From NCBI RefSeq assembly GCF_019711315.1, contig NZ_CP081294.1:1612001-1676000 (forward strand): a DNA stretch of 64,000 bases, given 5' to 3'. The position numbers and the translations under genes are program-made. Under the pieces are notes generated by a model. That model was not told the origin of the DNA. It saw nothing but the letters and a program-made list of their open reading frames with translations, and made no database searches. The first letter of the stretch is position 1. Each line of letters begins with the position of its first letter. Source of the DNA: Qipengyuania gelatinilytica. Lineage in GTDB: Bacteria > Pseudomonadota > Alphaproteobacteria > Sphingomonadales > Sphingomonadaceae. Shown in pieces: positions 14,342-23,711 of the stretch.

Positions 14342-14992
14342 ATGAAGCGATTGTGCGACATCTCTGACATCAGCATGGGAGCGACGTCCGCGCCAGACGG
14401 CGATGAGGCTCGCTATCTGCGCCTGGCCAATGTCGTCGAGGGCCAAATCGTCGGTGATGCTGTCGAAGGTGGGAGTCCGGTCAAGGGCTTCGATTCGCAG
14501 CTGCGCATCGACGACATCTTGGTGCGTGGTCGCGGACCCGATCTCTCGGCAGCCATGGTGGGTGAGCAACATGTCGATGCGTACCCGACAGTCGAACTGT
14601 TCGTCATCCGCGTAGATCGCGATGTCGCTGAACCGGCCTATGTCGTTGCCTACATCAACCAACCGCACATTCAGGCGAATCTGGCGCAAGGGGCACAGGG
14701 CACGGGCTTCGTGCGCCTCAATCGCCCCACCCTTGCCGACCTGGAAATCCCGCTGCCTCCCATGATTGAGCAGCGCATGATCGGTTCACTTGCGCTCGAA
14801 GCGCGGCAGGAGCTGACGATTCTTCAAGAAATCATGGAGCGCCGCAAACGCCTCCATTCCGAACTTCTCCATCGTGCGATGGCGAAGGCCCGTGCCGAGG
14901 ACGGCAATCCCCAGCACGGGCGCATAACCGGTCTGAACGACGCGCAAACGTCCTCAGACCTTCTTTCCGCTCACACAGAAAGTACCCCTTAA
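14342..14992 (+). CDS. Half-size HsdS-like specificity protein (single TRD)
   Basis: A 216-aa protein with one target-recognition-like domain (ARYLRLANVVEGQI, RIDDILVRGRG, GTGFVRLNRPTLADLEIPLPP) followed by a conserved helical spacer (EQRMIGSLALEARQELTIL). Normal HsdS has two TRDs; this one would need to dimerise or supply a TRD in trans. It is the first gene of the RM operon; the full-size HsdS at 16818 follows two genes later. The ATG at 14342 was chosen over 14282 because homology begins there. It may be a truncated relic or an alternate specificity subunit. Confidence 0.75.
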   Translation: MKRLCDISDISMGATSAPDGDEARYLRLANVVEGQIVGDAVEGGSPVKGFDSQLRIDDILVRGRGPDLSAAMVGEQHVDAYPTVELFVIRVDRDVAEPAYVVAYINQPHIQANLAQGAQGTGFVRLNRPTLADLEIPLPPMIEQRMIGSLALEARQELTILQEIMERRKRLHSELLHRAMAKARAEDGNPQHGRITGLNDAQTSSDLLSAHTESTP

Positions 14993-15247
14993 ATGAACAT
15001 TCTCTCTCAGAACCGCAACCGGCTTCGTACCGTGCACGTCACCTGGCACGCCCATCCGGGCGAATGGCAGGTCAAGGAAGGTGGCAGCAGCACCGTCCTG
15101 ACGCGTTCGCCGACGAAGCCCCCGGCCATTGCCTATGGCCGGTCCTACGCCCGCTCGATCAAGGGCGAACTGTTCATCCACAACATGGACGGGACCATCG
15201 CCGAACGCGAAAGCTACGGCAACGATCCGTTCCCGCCGCGCGGGTGA
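14993..15247 (+). CDS. DUF2188 family small protein
   Basis: An 84-aa protein (MNILSQNRNRLRTVHVTWHA, then KPPAIAYGRSYARSIKGELF and HNMDGTIAERESYGNDPFPP) matching the DUF2188 pattern of an N-terminal strand, a middle helix with ARSIK and the terminal IHNMDGTI.ERESYG.DP motif. It starts directly at the stop of the half HsdS and 60 bp before hsdM. DUF2188 proteins often accompany RM or mobile genes; function unknown. Confidence 0.8.
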   Translation: MNILSQNRNRLRTVHVTWHAHPGEWQVKEGGSSTVLTRSPTKPPAIAYGRSYARSIKGELFIHNMDGTIAERESYGNDPFPPRG

Positions 15248-15307
15248 AGAAAGGCGGGGCGGCCGCAAGGTCGCCCGGCTCACCCTTGATAAGAATTGAG
15301 GCAAGAT

Positions 15308-16825
15308 ATGACGACCAAACTTGATCAAGACGATCTCAACAACGCGGTGTGGGCAGCATGCGACACGTTCCGTGGGGCGGTGGACGCGACGCGGTACAAG
15401 GATCTGATCCTAGCCGTGCTGTTCTGGAAATACCTTTCGGACCATGCGGAATGGCAGCGCAAGGACCTCGCCCAGCGGTACGGTCCCGATGACCCGCGCG
15501 TCGAACGACAGATGAAGCGCGCTCGCTTCGTCCTGCCGGAAGGCACCGATTTCAAGACCATCCACGCCAAGCGCCTGGCCGACAATCTCGGCGAGCTGAT
15601 CAACAAGGCTCTGGAGAAGATCGAACTCGAGAATGAGGCGAAGCTCAAGGACGTGTTCCGTCCCATCGACTTCAACTCGGAGACCTTGCTCGGCGCGACC
15701 AAGGAGCGCAATCGACTGCTCAAGCTTCTGCTGGAAGATTTTGCCAAGCCTTCGCTGGTCCTGACGCCAGACAAGGTCAGCGAGGACGCGATCGGCGAAG
15801 CCTATATCTATCTAATCAGTCGCTTCGCAGCGGACGGTGGCAAGAAGGCGGGCGAATACTACACCCCGCGCAAGATTTCGGAGATCGTCGCCCGGTTGGC
15901 CGATCCGAAACCCGGCATGACGATCTGTGATCCGGCCTGCGGCTCCGGCGCGCTGCTCATTCGTGCGGGTGAGGCGGCAAAGTCCGATGACCACCGGTTG
16001 TTCGGGCAGGAAGTGAACGGCTCCACCCACGCTTTGGCGCGCATGAACATGTTCCTCCATGGCGAGGACAATGCGCTGATCGAATGGTGCAACACCCTCA
16101 CGTCGCCCGCCCTGATTGAAGACGACCGGTTGATGCAGTTTGACCGGGTCGTCGCCAATCCGCCGTTCAGCCTGGACAAGTGGGGCGCGGATGTCGCTGA
16201 AACCGACCCCTACAAGCGGTTCAAGCCGGTAATCCCGCCCAAAAGTCGTGGTGACTACGCCTTCATCCTGCACATGCTGGCAATCGCCAAGCGGGGCGAA
16301 GGGCGCGTGGTCTGCATTGCGCCGCATGGCGTTCTGTTTCGCGGCGCGGCGGAAGGGCGCATTCGCGAAGACCTGGTGCGCCGCAACCTGCTTGACGCGG
16401 TTGTCGGCCTGCCCGCGCAGCTTTTCCCGTCGACCGGCATTCCGGTGTGTCTTCTCGTGTTCGACCGGGCGCGCGAAGAGGGTGGCGCGCGTGCGAACGT
16501 CAAGGACGTGGTCTTCGTCGATGCCTCGCGCGAATTCGTGCCGGGCAAGCGCCAGAATGCGCTGGGCGACGAACAGGTCGAACACATCGTCTCGACCGTG
16601 ATGGAGCGCCGCACCGAAGACAAGTACTCAAGCATCGTCACTTTTGCCGAGATGGAAGCCAACGGCTTCAATCTCAACATTCCGCGCTACGTGGACACCT
16701 ACGAGCCCGAGCCCGAGATCGACGTAGCTGCATTGCAGAAGGACATCGACCGTCTGGAGACGGAACTTGTTGAGACGCGCAAGCGGATCAAGCTGCACCT
16801 CGCGGAGCTCGGCATCGATGGCTGA
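15308..16825 (+). CDS. hsdM: Type I restriction-modification DNA methyltransferase subunit M
   Basis: A 505-aa N6-adenine methyltransferase. The N-terminal HsdM_N domain (LNNAVWAACDTFRGAVDATR) is followed by the Rossmann methylase with YYTPRKISEIVARL, the SAM-binding DPACGSGALLIRAGE and the catalytic NPPF (VVANPPFSLDKWG). GAGG lies 6 bp before the ATG at 15308. It overlaps hsdS by 8 bp. Together with HsdS it methylates the recognition sequence, protecting host DNA. Confidence 0.95.
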   Translation: MTTKLDQDDLNNAVWAACDTFRGAVDATRYKDLILAVLFWKYLSDHAEWQRKDLAQRYGPDDPRVERQMKRARFVLPEGTDFKTIHAKRLADNLGELINKALEKIELENEAKLKDVFRPIDFNSETLLGATKERNRLLKLLLEDFAKPSLVLTPDKVSEDAIGEAYIYLISRFAADGGKKAGEYYTPRKISEIVARLADPKPGMTICDPACGSGALLIRAGEAAKSDDHRLFGQEVNGSTHALARMNMFLHGEDNALIEWCNTLTSPALIEDDRLMQFDRVVANPPFSLDKWGADVAETDPYKRFKPVIPPKSRGDYAFILHMLAIAKRGEGRVVCIAPHGVLFRGAAEGRIREDLVRRNLLDAVVGLPAQLFPSTGIPVCLLVFDRAREEGGARANVKDVVFVDASREFVPGKRQNALGDEQVEHIVSTVMERRTEDKYSSIVTFAEMEANGFNLNIPRYVDTYEPEPEIDVAALQKDIDRLETELVETRKRIKLHLAELGIDG

Positions 16826-18128
16826 ACAAGGTGAAGCTGAAAACGGCGAGGGGGCCGTGGTCTGGGGCAGTGCATATCCCCCCAGTATCAACGCGGGTAT
16901 TCCGAAGCTGGGCAAATTGCCTGCCGGTTGGTCGCGCATACGCATGAAGGACATGCTCGACGTGATCGAGCGTCCCGTGAAGCTGGTGGACAGCAAGTCC
17001 TACCAGCTCGTCACCGCCAAGCGCAGCCGGGGCGGGATTGTATCGCGCGGCACACTCCGGGGCGATGAAATCAGGGTGAAGCAGCAGTTCGAAGTGCGTT
17101 CGGGCGATTTCATTCTGTCCAACCGCCAGATCGCGCACGGCGGGTGCGGCATCGTCCCCCCCGAATTGGACGGTGCGGTCGTGTCGGGAGAATATACCGT
17201 CTTGCGGCCCAAGCCGATGCTCGACCTACGCTTTCTGCATTACCTCTCTCACTCGGCTTACTTCCAGCAGATTTGCTTCCACTCCGGAGTAGGCGTCCAT
17301 GTGGAGAAGCTGGTCTTCCGTCTGCAAGACTGGTTGAACTGGCAGATTGATGTCCCTCCGCTGGGCGAACAGCAGAGAATTGCTGCGGTGCTGGCTGAAT
17401 TTGACAACGCAATTGAGGCCAGCCAATATTTGATCACTGGCAAGCAGAGGAAAAAACGCTTCCTGATCGGTCAGTTTTTTGCCCCATCAATTGATCTAAA
17501 TTTGCCAATCCCCCCAGGCTGGTCACGAGTGCGCTGTGACAAGTTGGCGAAGGTTGTTGGTGGTTCAACGCCTGACACGAAGGAACCCGCTTATTGGGGA
17601 GGTCACATCCCTTGGTGCACTCCAACTGACATAACCAATTTGCCCTCGCGCTACATTTCGACAACAGCAAGAAGCCTCACGCAAGCTGGGGAATCTGCTT
17701 GTTCGACGAGCATTCTGCCTGCCAGGAGCATAGTGCTGTGCAGCCGTGCGAGTGTCGGAGAATCTGCTATCAACACCGTGCCAATGTGCACCAATCAGGG
17801 CTTTCAAAGCCTTGTCCCAAAGCAGGAAGGCGACCTCTATTACCTGTATTATTTGATGCAGGCTTGTAAGCGGCGATTGGTCCGCTTTTCCGCTGGAAGC
17901 ACGTTCCTCGAATTCCCCGGACGGGAGTTGGCCCAGATGCCAATCGTTATTCCGTCGTCTGCCGAACGCGAAAAGGTCGGGAGGATGTTCGCGGCGCTCG
18001 ATGACGAAATTGATTTGATTAGCGCGAGAGCCTTTGCTCTTCGCGAGCAACGTCGTGGCCTGATGCAAAGGCTGCTTTCTGGTGATTCCAAACATTATTG
18101 GCGGATCATGGAGGAGGTTGCCGTATGA
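16818..18128 (+). CDS. hsdS: Type I RM specificity subunit S
   Basis: A 436-aa protein with two TRD-type repeats, each beginning with the LPxGWSRxR motif (LPAGWSRIRMKDM near residue 35; IPPGWSRVRCDKL near residue 230). Each ends in the conserved PPLGEQQRIAAVLAEFDNAI and SSAEREKVGRMFAALDDEID helical region. It determines DNA target specificity of the complex. The start overlaps hsdM by 8 bp and the stop overlaps the next gene in an ATGA junction. Confidence 0.93.
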   Translation: MAEQGEAENGEGAVVWGSAYPPSINAGIPKLGKLPAGWSRIRMKDMLDVIERPVKLVDSKSYQLVTAKRSRGGIVSRGTLRGDEIRVKQQFEVRSGDFILSNRQIAHGGCGIVPPELDGAVVSGEYTVLRPKPMLDLRFLHYLSHSAYFQQICFHSGVGVHVEKLVFRLQDWLNWQIDVPPLGEQQRIAAVLAEFDNAIEASQYLITGKQRKKRFLIGQFFAPSIDLNLPIPPGWSRVRCDKLAKVVGGSTPDTKEPAYWGGHIPWCTPTDITNLPSRYISTTARSLTQAGESACSTSILPARSIVLCSRASVGESAINTVPMCTNQGFQSLVPKQEGDLYYLYYLMQACKRRLVRFSAGSTFLEFPGRELAQMPIVIPSSAEREKVGRMFAALDDEIDLISARAFALREQRRGLMQRLLSGDSKHYWRIMEEVAV

Positions 18129-19768
18129 GCCAGCTTTCCGAAGCCTCGGGTGCTTTGATCGAGCAGCCTGCGGCATCTGCAACACAGATTCGTCCGGTCA
18201 GCCGCATCAGCTTCTCGCTGACGGACAAGGATGCCTTCGAGAAATCGGCGCAGTTTGCCGTCGATTGGCTGGCAGGCAAGATCGGTGGGGCGCTGCCGGA
18301 TGAAGCGCGCGCGCTCGCAAGCTTCGATACGCGCAGGGCGGATGGCTTTCACCCCTGCCATGCCGTGCGTGTGGACGACCACAGCGGCAGCATCTGGGCT
18401 GCGCGCATCGACGAGCCCGGCTCGATGCCCAGTGCTGGCGAAACTTGGTCAACCGAGATGTTTGTAGAAAGGCCGGTTGGCGGTCTGGTCAGGTTTGGCG
18501 CGCAGCTCATGGTGCGGCGCCCGGCGAACAGCCCAGACATCAGGCCGAGCCGACCGCGCCTGATCTACGATCTCCTTTCCACGCTTTCCGCTGAGGCGGA
18601 CGGAGAAGCGATCACCGATGCGCCTGCAAATCTGACCACGCATGACGACGCGGATACTCTGGCGAGGCTGATCTACCGACCCAAGCGTCGGCTGCCCATC
18701 GTGGTCGTTTCCACCGACTATGATGGCTGGTCGCAGGTAAATCTGCACCAGCTGGGCGTCAGACTGTCGGGGGCAGCACATCTTTATGCTGCTGGTCCTG
18801 AAACCAGTTGGGAGCTTACCCGTCTGATCGGCAAGCGCATGTCCACCTTCAATGGCGGCGTGCGCATCTACATGCCGGGGATCGAAGAAGAGGATGAGGA
18901 TCCGTTCCAGCATCCTCTGTGGCTCATCCCGAAGGCCAGGCCAAATCATGCGCTGATCAACCAGCTGGCCGAACGCATTTTTCCACTCGGCTTCCAAGAC
19001 AACGAAGGCGAAACGCGCTTCTGGCACATCGGCCAGCTCCGCAAGGCCGCTTCGGCCACCGTCGCCATGGAAACGGTTGGCAGCGAAACTGAAAAGCTCG
19101 AAGCACAGGTCGCCGCATTGCAGGACGAGGTCGCCGACCTGAAAGAGCAGCTGGAAGTCGCGGCTGGCCTTGAGCGCATTGCCTCTTCTGCCGAGAAGGC
19201 CGCGCAGCAAGACGTCCAGCGTATGCAGGACGAGATCGGTCGCCTCAAAGCGGAAAACTATCGCCTCCGCTCTTCGGCCCAGCATGCGGCGGTCGTCGAG
19301 GAGAAGCCCGCAGAGCGGGAGCTCGCCAGCTACGACGATCTGGAAGACTGGGCCGACGAAGTGCTTGGCCCCCACATCTTCATTCACAACAAGGCCATCC
19401 GCGAGTGCCGAAAGAACGGGCATCCCGACATGCTGGAGCGGATTGCCAACACGCTCCTGGCGATTCGTGACTACTGGATTCCCTTTAAACTTGAGGGCGG
19501 GCTCGACCGGAAGGAGGCCGCCGTCAACGCACTGGCCGCACTTGGGGTCGAAGACGAAGGCTGCTTCACCCGGCGCGAGAAGGCTAGCGAGAAGCCGGAA
19601 TATTCGGTCAGGGAGGGCACGATCACATGGGTCCTGTATGACCACTTCAAATATGGGAACTCGCGCCAGAATTCCGAGCAATTCCGCATGTACTACGCCT
19701 GGGACGAAGATGGTCGTCGCCTGATTATCGGCAAGATGCCGTCCCATCTGCCCAACGACATGTCATGA
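18125..19768 (+). CDS. Unrecognised coiled-coil protein embedded between hsdS and hsdR
   Basis: A 547-aa protein, coupled by 4-bp overlaps to hsdS upstream and hsdR downstream. Three parts are visible. Residues 1-290 form an alpha/beta region with RLPIVVVSTDYDGWSQVN, GVRLSGAAHLYAAGPETSW and STFNGGVRIYMPG. Residues about 310-385 form a clear coiled coil rich in heptad Leu/Glu (EKLEAQVAALQDEVADLKEQ). The C-terminal domain ends in LYDHFKYGNSRQN and FRMYYAWDEDGRRLIIGKMP. I do not recognise a named family. Tight coupling argues for a function tied to restriction, for example an accessory effector or regulator of HsdR. Confidence 0.85.
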   Translation: MSQLSEASGALIEQPAASATQIRPVSRISFSLTDKDAFEKSAQFAVDWLAGKIGGALPDEARALASFDTRRADGFHPCHAVRVDDHSGSIWAARIDEPGSMPSAGETWSTEMFVERPVGGLVRFGAQLMVRRPANSPDIRPSRPRLIYDLLSTLSAEADGEAITDAPANLTTHDDADTLARLIYRPKRRLPIVVVSTDYDGWSQVNLHQLGVRLSGAAHLYAAGPETSWELTRLIGKRMSTFNGGVRIYMPGIEEEDEDPFQHPLWLIPKARPNHALINQLAERIFPLGFQDNEGETRFWHIGQLRKAASATVAMETVGSETEKLEAQVAALQDEVADLKEQLEVAAGLERIASSAEKAAQQDVQRMQDEIGRLKAENYRLRSSAQHAAVVEEKPAERELASYDDLEDWADEVLGPHIFIHNKAIRECRKNGHPDMLERIANTLLAIRDYWIPFKLEGGLDRKEAAVNALAALGVEDEGCFTRREKASEKPEYSVREGTITWVLYDHFKYGNSRQNSEQFRMYYAWDEDGRRLIIGKMPSHLPNDMS

Positions 19769-22700
19769 CCGTTTCCCCCGAATTTGCCCTGTCCGAAAGC
19801 GGCGGCGTCCAGCTTCAGGTGCTGACGACGCTGGCCAACTTGGGTTGGCGCTACCGCACCCGCGCGGAAATTGACGCGATGCGAAAGGGACACCGCAGTT
19901 CGGTGATACTAACCCCGCTCGCTCAGGAAGCTTTGGCGTCGATCAACAGCATCGATCAGGACGGAGTGGATCACCCCTTCACGGCGCAAGCTATCGACGA
20001 AGGACTTTCCCGCCTGCGCGATCTGCGGTTCGACGGACTGCTCCGGACCAATGAACTGGCTACCGACTATCTTCAGCTCGGAACCGCCGTTCCCCAGACG
20101 ATCAATGGACTGACCCGCGAGCGGCAGTTGCGCTTCGTCGCCTGGGGCGAAAACGAATGGAAACGCAACAGTTTCGACATGACCGCCGAGTACACGGTCG
20201 ATGGGCGCAACGATGCAATTCGATGTGACATCGTGCTGTTCGTCAACGGCATCCCGTGGACGGTTATCGAGCTCAAGCGCTCGGGAGAAAAGACATCCCA
20301 GGGAATTAGCCAATCCATCCGGAATCAGGGCCAGGCTGAAGGCGCTCCCCAACTCTTCGTGCCCGTTCAATTGCTGATCGCCGGCAACCCTGCCGAGCCG
20401 CGCTATGGCACTGTCGGCACTCCAGCCAAATTCTGGTCGGCCTGGCACGAGCCCGCGCACGGTGGGATGAGCGAAGCGGATATTGCCGCGTTGGTCAACG
20501 CTGAGCCGCCCGAAGACGTCATGGCCGCAATTCTTTCCGATTTCGCCTCTCACGCCCGCCGCCACAATGCGCTGCGCGAAGCGGGGCATCGCTGGGTGAC
20601 GGAACTTGACAAGACGATTGTCGGCTTGTGCCGCCCTAACCGCCTGCTCGATCTGGCCCGGCGCTTCACCCTCTTTGACAAGGGCACGAAGAAGGTCGCA
20701 CGATACCAACAGGTCTCAGCCGTCTATCGAATTCTTGAGCGCATCGAACAGCGCGACGAAGACGGACGCCGCAAAGGCGGGGTGATCTGGCACACGCAGG
20801 GTTCGGGTAAATCACTCACGATGGTCATGCTGGCGCGTGCGCTGGCGTTCCACTTGAAGGACGCGAGCCCTCGAATTGTGATCGTTACCGACCGGCGTGA
20901 TCTCGACCGTCAAATCAAGAAGACCTTCGCTGCCACAGGCTTCGAACCCGCTCAGGCGCGCACCGGCGAGCATCTGATGAAGTTGATCGAGGACGGAGCG
21001 CCACTCGTGACGACGTTGGTCAACAAGTTCCGCTCAGGCGTGCGGAAACGGGCGCTCGCGTCCGACAGTTCGGACATCTTTGTTCTCGTCGATGAGAGCC
21101 ATCGCAGCCAATACGGCAATGACGATTCGATGCACGAAGACATGCGCCGGGTGCTGCCAAATGCCTGTTATATCGGCTTCACCGGCACGCCGCTGTTCAA
21201 GGATAAGGCGCGAAACACCTTTCTGAAATTCGGCGAGCTTATCGATTCCTACCCAATCTCGCGTGCGGTGAAGGACAAGGCTGTTGTGCCGCTCCTCTAT
21301 GAGGGTCGCATTGTAGCGGAAACCCTCAACGCCGCGGCGCTCGATGCCTGGTTCGAACGTTCGAGTGACGGCCTGACGCCGGAACAGAAAGCTGAACTCA
21401 AACGGCGAATGAGCGCGCCGGGGGTGATCCAGACAGTTGAAGCGCGACTGAAGGCGATAGCCTGGGATATCCGACAGCATTATTTGCAAGGTTTCAAGGG
21501 AACCGGGATGAAGGGGCAGGTTGTCGCACCGGACAAGCAATCTGCGGTGATGCTCAGGACCTTATTCGACGCGCTCAACGAGGGCCAAGTCGATCAGGTC
21601 ACAGCTGAGGTGATTATCTCTGCGCCCGACAAACGCGAAGGCCACGATCAGGTTGGTGTCGCACCGAAGAAAGAGGTGAAGCGGTTCTGGGCCGAGATGA
21701 TGGCCCGTTACAAGACCGAGGACGAATACAACGAAGCGATCGTGGCGGAGTTCGATTCACCCGAAAGTCCCGAACTGCTGATCGTAGTCAGCAAATTGCT
21801 GACCGGCTTCGACGTACCGCGCAATACGGTGCTGTACCTGACACGAGCGATCAAGGAACACGATCTCCTTCAGGCTATTGCGCGCGTCAATCGCGTGTTC
21901 GACGCCGACGACGCGCCGCCAAAGCCCTTCGGCTACATCGTCGACTATTGCGGCGTTCTGGGCGAGCTTAACGAGGCACTAGAAAGCTACGATGCTCTGA
22001 CCGGCTTCGACGATGCCGATATCAACAGCGCACTTTTCGCAATTCGCACCGAAGCCGAGAAGCTGCCCGGACTGCATTCGGATTTGCTCGATCTCTTCGC
22101 TGGCGTGGCTAACCGCTACGATCAGGAAGCCTATGCGCAAGCTTTGGCAGATGAGGCGATGCGCGATCTTTTTCATCGCAAACTTTCGGCGTTCGCCTCA
22201 ACGCTGAACGTCGCCTTGTCATCACGCCAATTTGTCGAATCTGCTCCGCGCGAACGATTGGACCGTTGGAAGGCTGACCTCAGTCGCTTCGAACTGCTGC
22301 GCCAGGATGTCCGCCGCCGTTACGCCGACACTATCGATTGGGCACAATACGAAGGTCGCGTCCGTAAACTGCTCGCCGAACATATCACTGCGCACCGTGT
22401 CGATACCGTTGTCGATCCGTTCAACATTTTTGATGAAGGAGCCATTGAGGAGCAAATGGCAGGCGGACGGAGCGCTGCGTCCGTCGCTGATGAAATAACC
22501 AGTCAGATCAGCCGGACCATCACTGAAAACTGGGATGAAGATCCCGCCTTCTACGAAGCATTCTCCAAACTGGTGCAGGACACGATCGACAGCTTCCGGC
22601 AAAAGCGGATCAGCGAACAGGAATATCTGAAGAAGGCACGTGGGCTAAAAGATCAGGCGCATGCCCGTGCGGAATCGAAGGAAGTTCCAGAGGCGCTGCG

Positions 22701-22998
22701 CGGCAATGGTCATGCCGTCGCGTTCTGGGGCGTAATCGCAAAAGAGCTCGGCGAACTGTCGCAGGAGGCTGAGGAATATGCCCCTGACATCGCGCTCAAA
22801 CTGCTGGAAATTGTCGAGAAGCATCGCCGAGTAGGCTGGCAAGATGATCGTGATCAACAGAACCGAATGCGCGCTGCTGCCGACGACTTCTTCTTTGATA
22901 CCGCGCCAGAGCAATTTGGGCTTTCGCTCAATCCTGAAAGGATCGACGGATTGGTCGATCAAATTCTGACTATCGCTCGTGAACGCTTGCCCAAATGA
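19765..22998 (+). CDS. hsdR: Type I restriction endonuclease/translocase subunit R
   Basis: A 1077-aa HsdR. The N-terminal PD-(D/E)XK nuclease shows DIVLFVNGIPWTVIELKR. The SF2 motor has Walker A IWHTQGSGKSLTM, DEAD-like LVDESHRSQYG, motif III-type GFTGTPLF and motif VI-type LLQAIARVNRVF. A C-terminal helical domain of about 300 residues follows. It translocates DNA and cuts unmethylated invaders. It starts in a 4-bp overlap with the coiled-coil gene and ends in a 4-bp overlap with the metallopeptidase gene, completing an unbroken coupled operon. Confidence 0.96.
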   Translation: MTVSPEFALSESGGVQLQVLTTLANLGWRYRTRAEIDAMRKGHRSSVILTPLAQEALASINSIDQDGVDHPFTAQAIDEGLSRLRDLRFDGLLRTNELATDYLQLGTAVPQTINGLTRERQLRFVAWGENEWKRNSFDMTAEYTVDGRNDAIRCDIVLFVNGIPWTVIELKRSGEKTSQGISQSIRNQGQAEGAPQLFVPVQLLIAGNPAEPRYGTVGTPAKFWSAWHEPAHGGMSEADIAALVNAEPPEDVMAAILSDFASHARRHNALREAGHRWVTELDKTIVGLCRPNRLLDLARRFTLFDKGTKKVARYQQVSAVYRILERIEQRDEDGRRKGGVIWHTQGSGKSLTMVMLARALAFHLKDASPRIVIVTDRRDLDRQIKKTFAATGFEPAQARTGEHLMKLIEDGAPLVTTLVNKFRSGVRKRALASDSSDIFVLVDESHRSQYGNDDSMHEDMRRVLPNACYIGFTGTPLFKDKARNTFLKFGELIDSYPISRAVKDKAVVPLLYEGRIVAETLNAAALDAWFERSSDGLTPEQKAELKRRMSAPGVIQTVEARLKAIAWDIRQHYLQGFKGTGMKGQVVAPDKQSAVMLRTLFDALNEGQVDQVTAEVIISAPDKREGHDQVGVAPKKEVKRFWAEMMARYKTEDEYNEAIVAEFDSPESPELLIVVSKLLTGFDVPRNTVLYLTRAIKEHDLLQAIARVNRVFDADDAPPKPFGYIVDYCGVLGELNEALESYDALTGFDDADINSALFAIRTEAEKLPGLHSDLLDLFAGVANRYDQEAYAQALADEAMRDLFHRKLSAFASTLNVALSSRQFVESAPRERLDRWKADLSRFELLRQDVRRRYADTIDWAQYEGRVRKLLAEHITAHRVDTVVDPFNIFDEGAIEEQMAGGRSAASVADEITSQISRTITENWDEDPAFYEAFSKLVQDTIDSFRQKRISEQEYLKKARGLKDQAHARAESKEVPEALRGNGHAVAFWGVIAKELGELSQEAEEYAPDIALKLLEIVEKHRRVGWQDDRDQQNRMRAAADDFFFDTAPEQFGLSLNPERIDGLVDQILTIARERLPK

Positions 22999-23705
22999 CA
23001 GAGAGAGGCGTTGCAGCGTGGGGCGGACGGTCAATTCCGTTTTCGGTGGTTCGGTCCGAACGCAAGACGATGTCAATCACCGTGAACCCTCACGGCGATG
23101 TCATTGTCCGGGTCCCGAATGTTGCCGATATTGAGGAAGTGATCGAACGCGTTGCGAAGCGCGGCGGTTGGATAAGCTACCATCAGATGAACGCTGAACG
23201 CTGGCGGCCCCGAACGCCCGCACGCACATATGAATTGGGTGAGACACACCTCTTTCTTGGTCGGCAGTATCGGCTATCTGCTGAAATTGGATTAGCGCAG
23301 TCAGTCAAAACTTTGGGCGACCGCATAGTCCTAACAATGCATCGACCGAACCGCATAGCAGAACGCAAAGCGCTGCTAGACGGTTGGTATCTCACACAGG
23401 CCAGAGAGATAATCGGCAAACGCCTCGACAAGGTGTTCGAGCCATTTGCCGTTTTGGATCATCCACTCCCCCGCTTGATCGTTCGAGATTTAACTCATCG
23501 CTGGGGAAGCTTGACGTCACGTGGAAACCTCGTCGTTAGCCGTCATATCGTCCGTGCTCCTCGGCAATGCATCGACTATGTTCTAGTTCATGAGCTTTGC
23601 CATCTTGAGCACCGCAACCACGGTGCGGAATTTTGGAACCTTCTTGATCGCATGATGCCGGATCATCAAAAACGAAAAGCAAGGCTCGAGAAGATCTTAC
23701 TTTGA
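22995..23705 (+). CDS. YgjP-type (DUF45/M48-like) metallopeptidase
   Basis: A 236-aa protein with the zincin motif HELCHLEHRNHGAEFW near the C-terminus, the YgjP-type strand LTHRWGSLTSRGNLVVSRHI and the C-terminal PDHQKRKARLEKIL. It overlaps hsdR by 4 bp. Genes of this family are frequently the last gene of type I RM operons, where they may proteolytically control the restriction subunit; that role is inference. Confidence 0.9.
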   Translation: MTERGVAAWGGRSIPFSVVRSERKTMSITVNPHGDVIVRVPNVADIEEVIERVAKRGGWISYHQMNAERWRPRTPARTYELGETHLFLGRQYRLSAEIGLAQSVKTLGDRIVLTMHRPNRIAERKALLDGWYLTQAREIIGKRLDKVFEPFAVLDHPLPRLIVRDLTHRWGSLTSRGNLVVSRHIVRAPRQCIDYVLVHELCHLEHRNHGAEFWNLLDRMMPDHQKRKARLEKILL

Positions 23706-23711
23706 TTGCCA

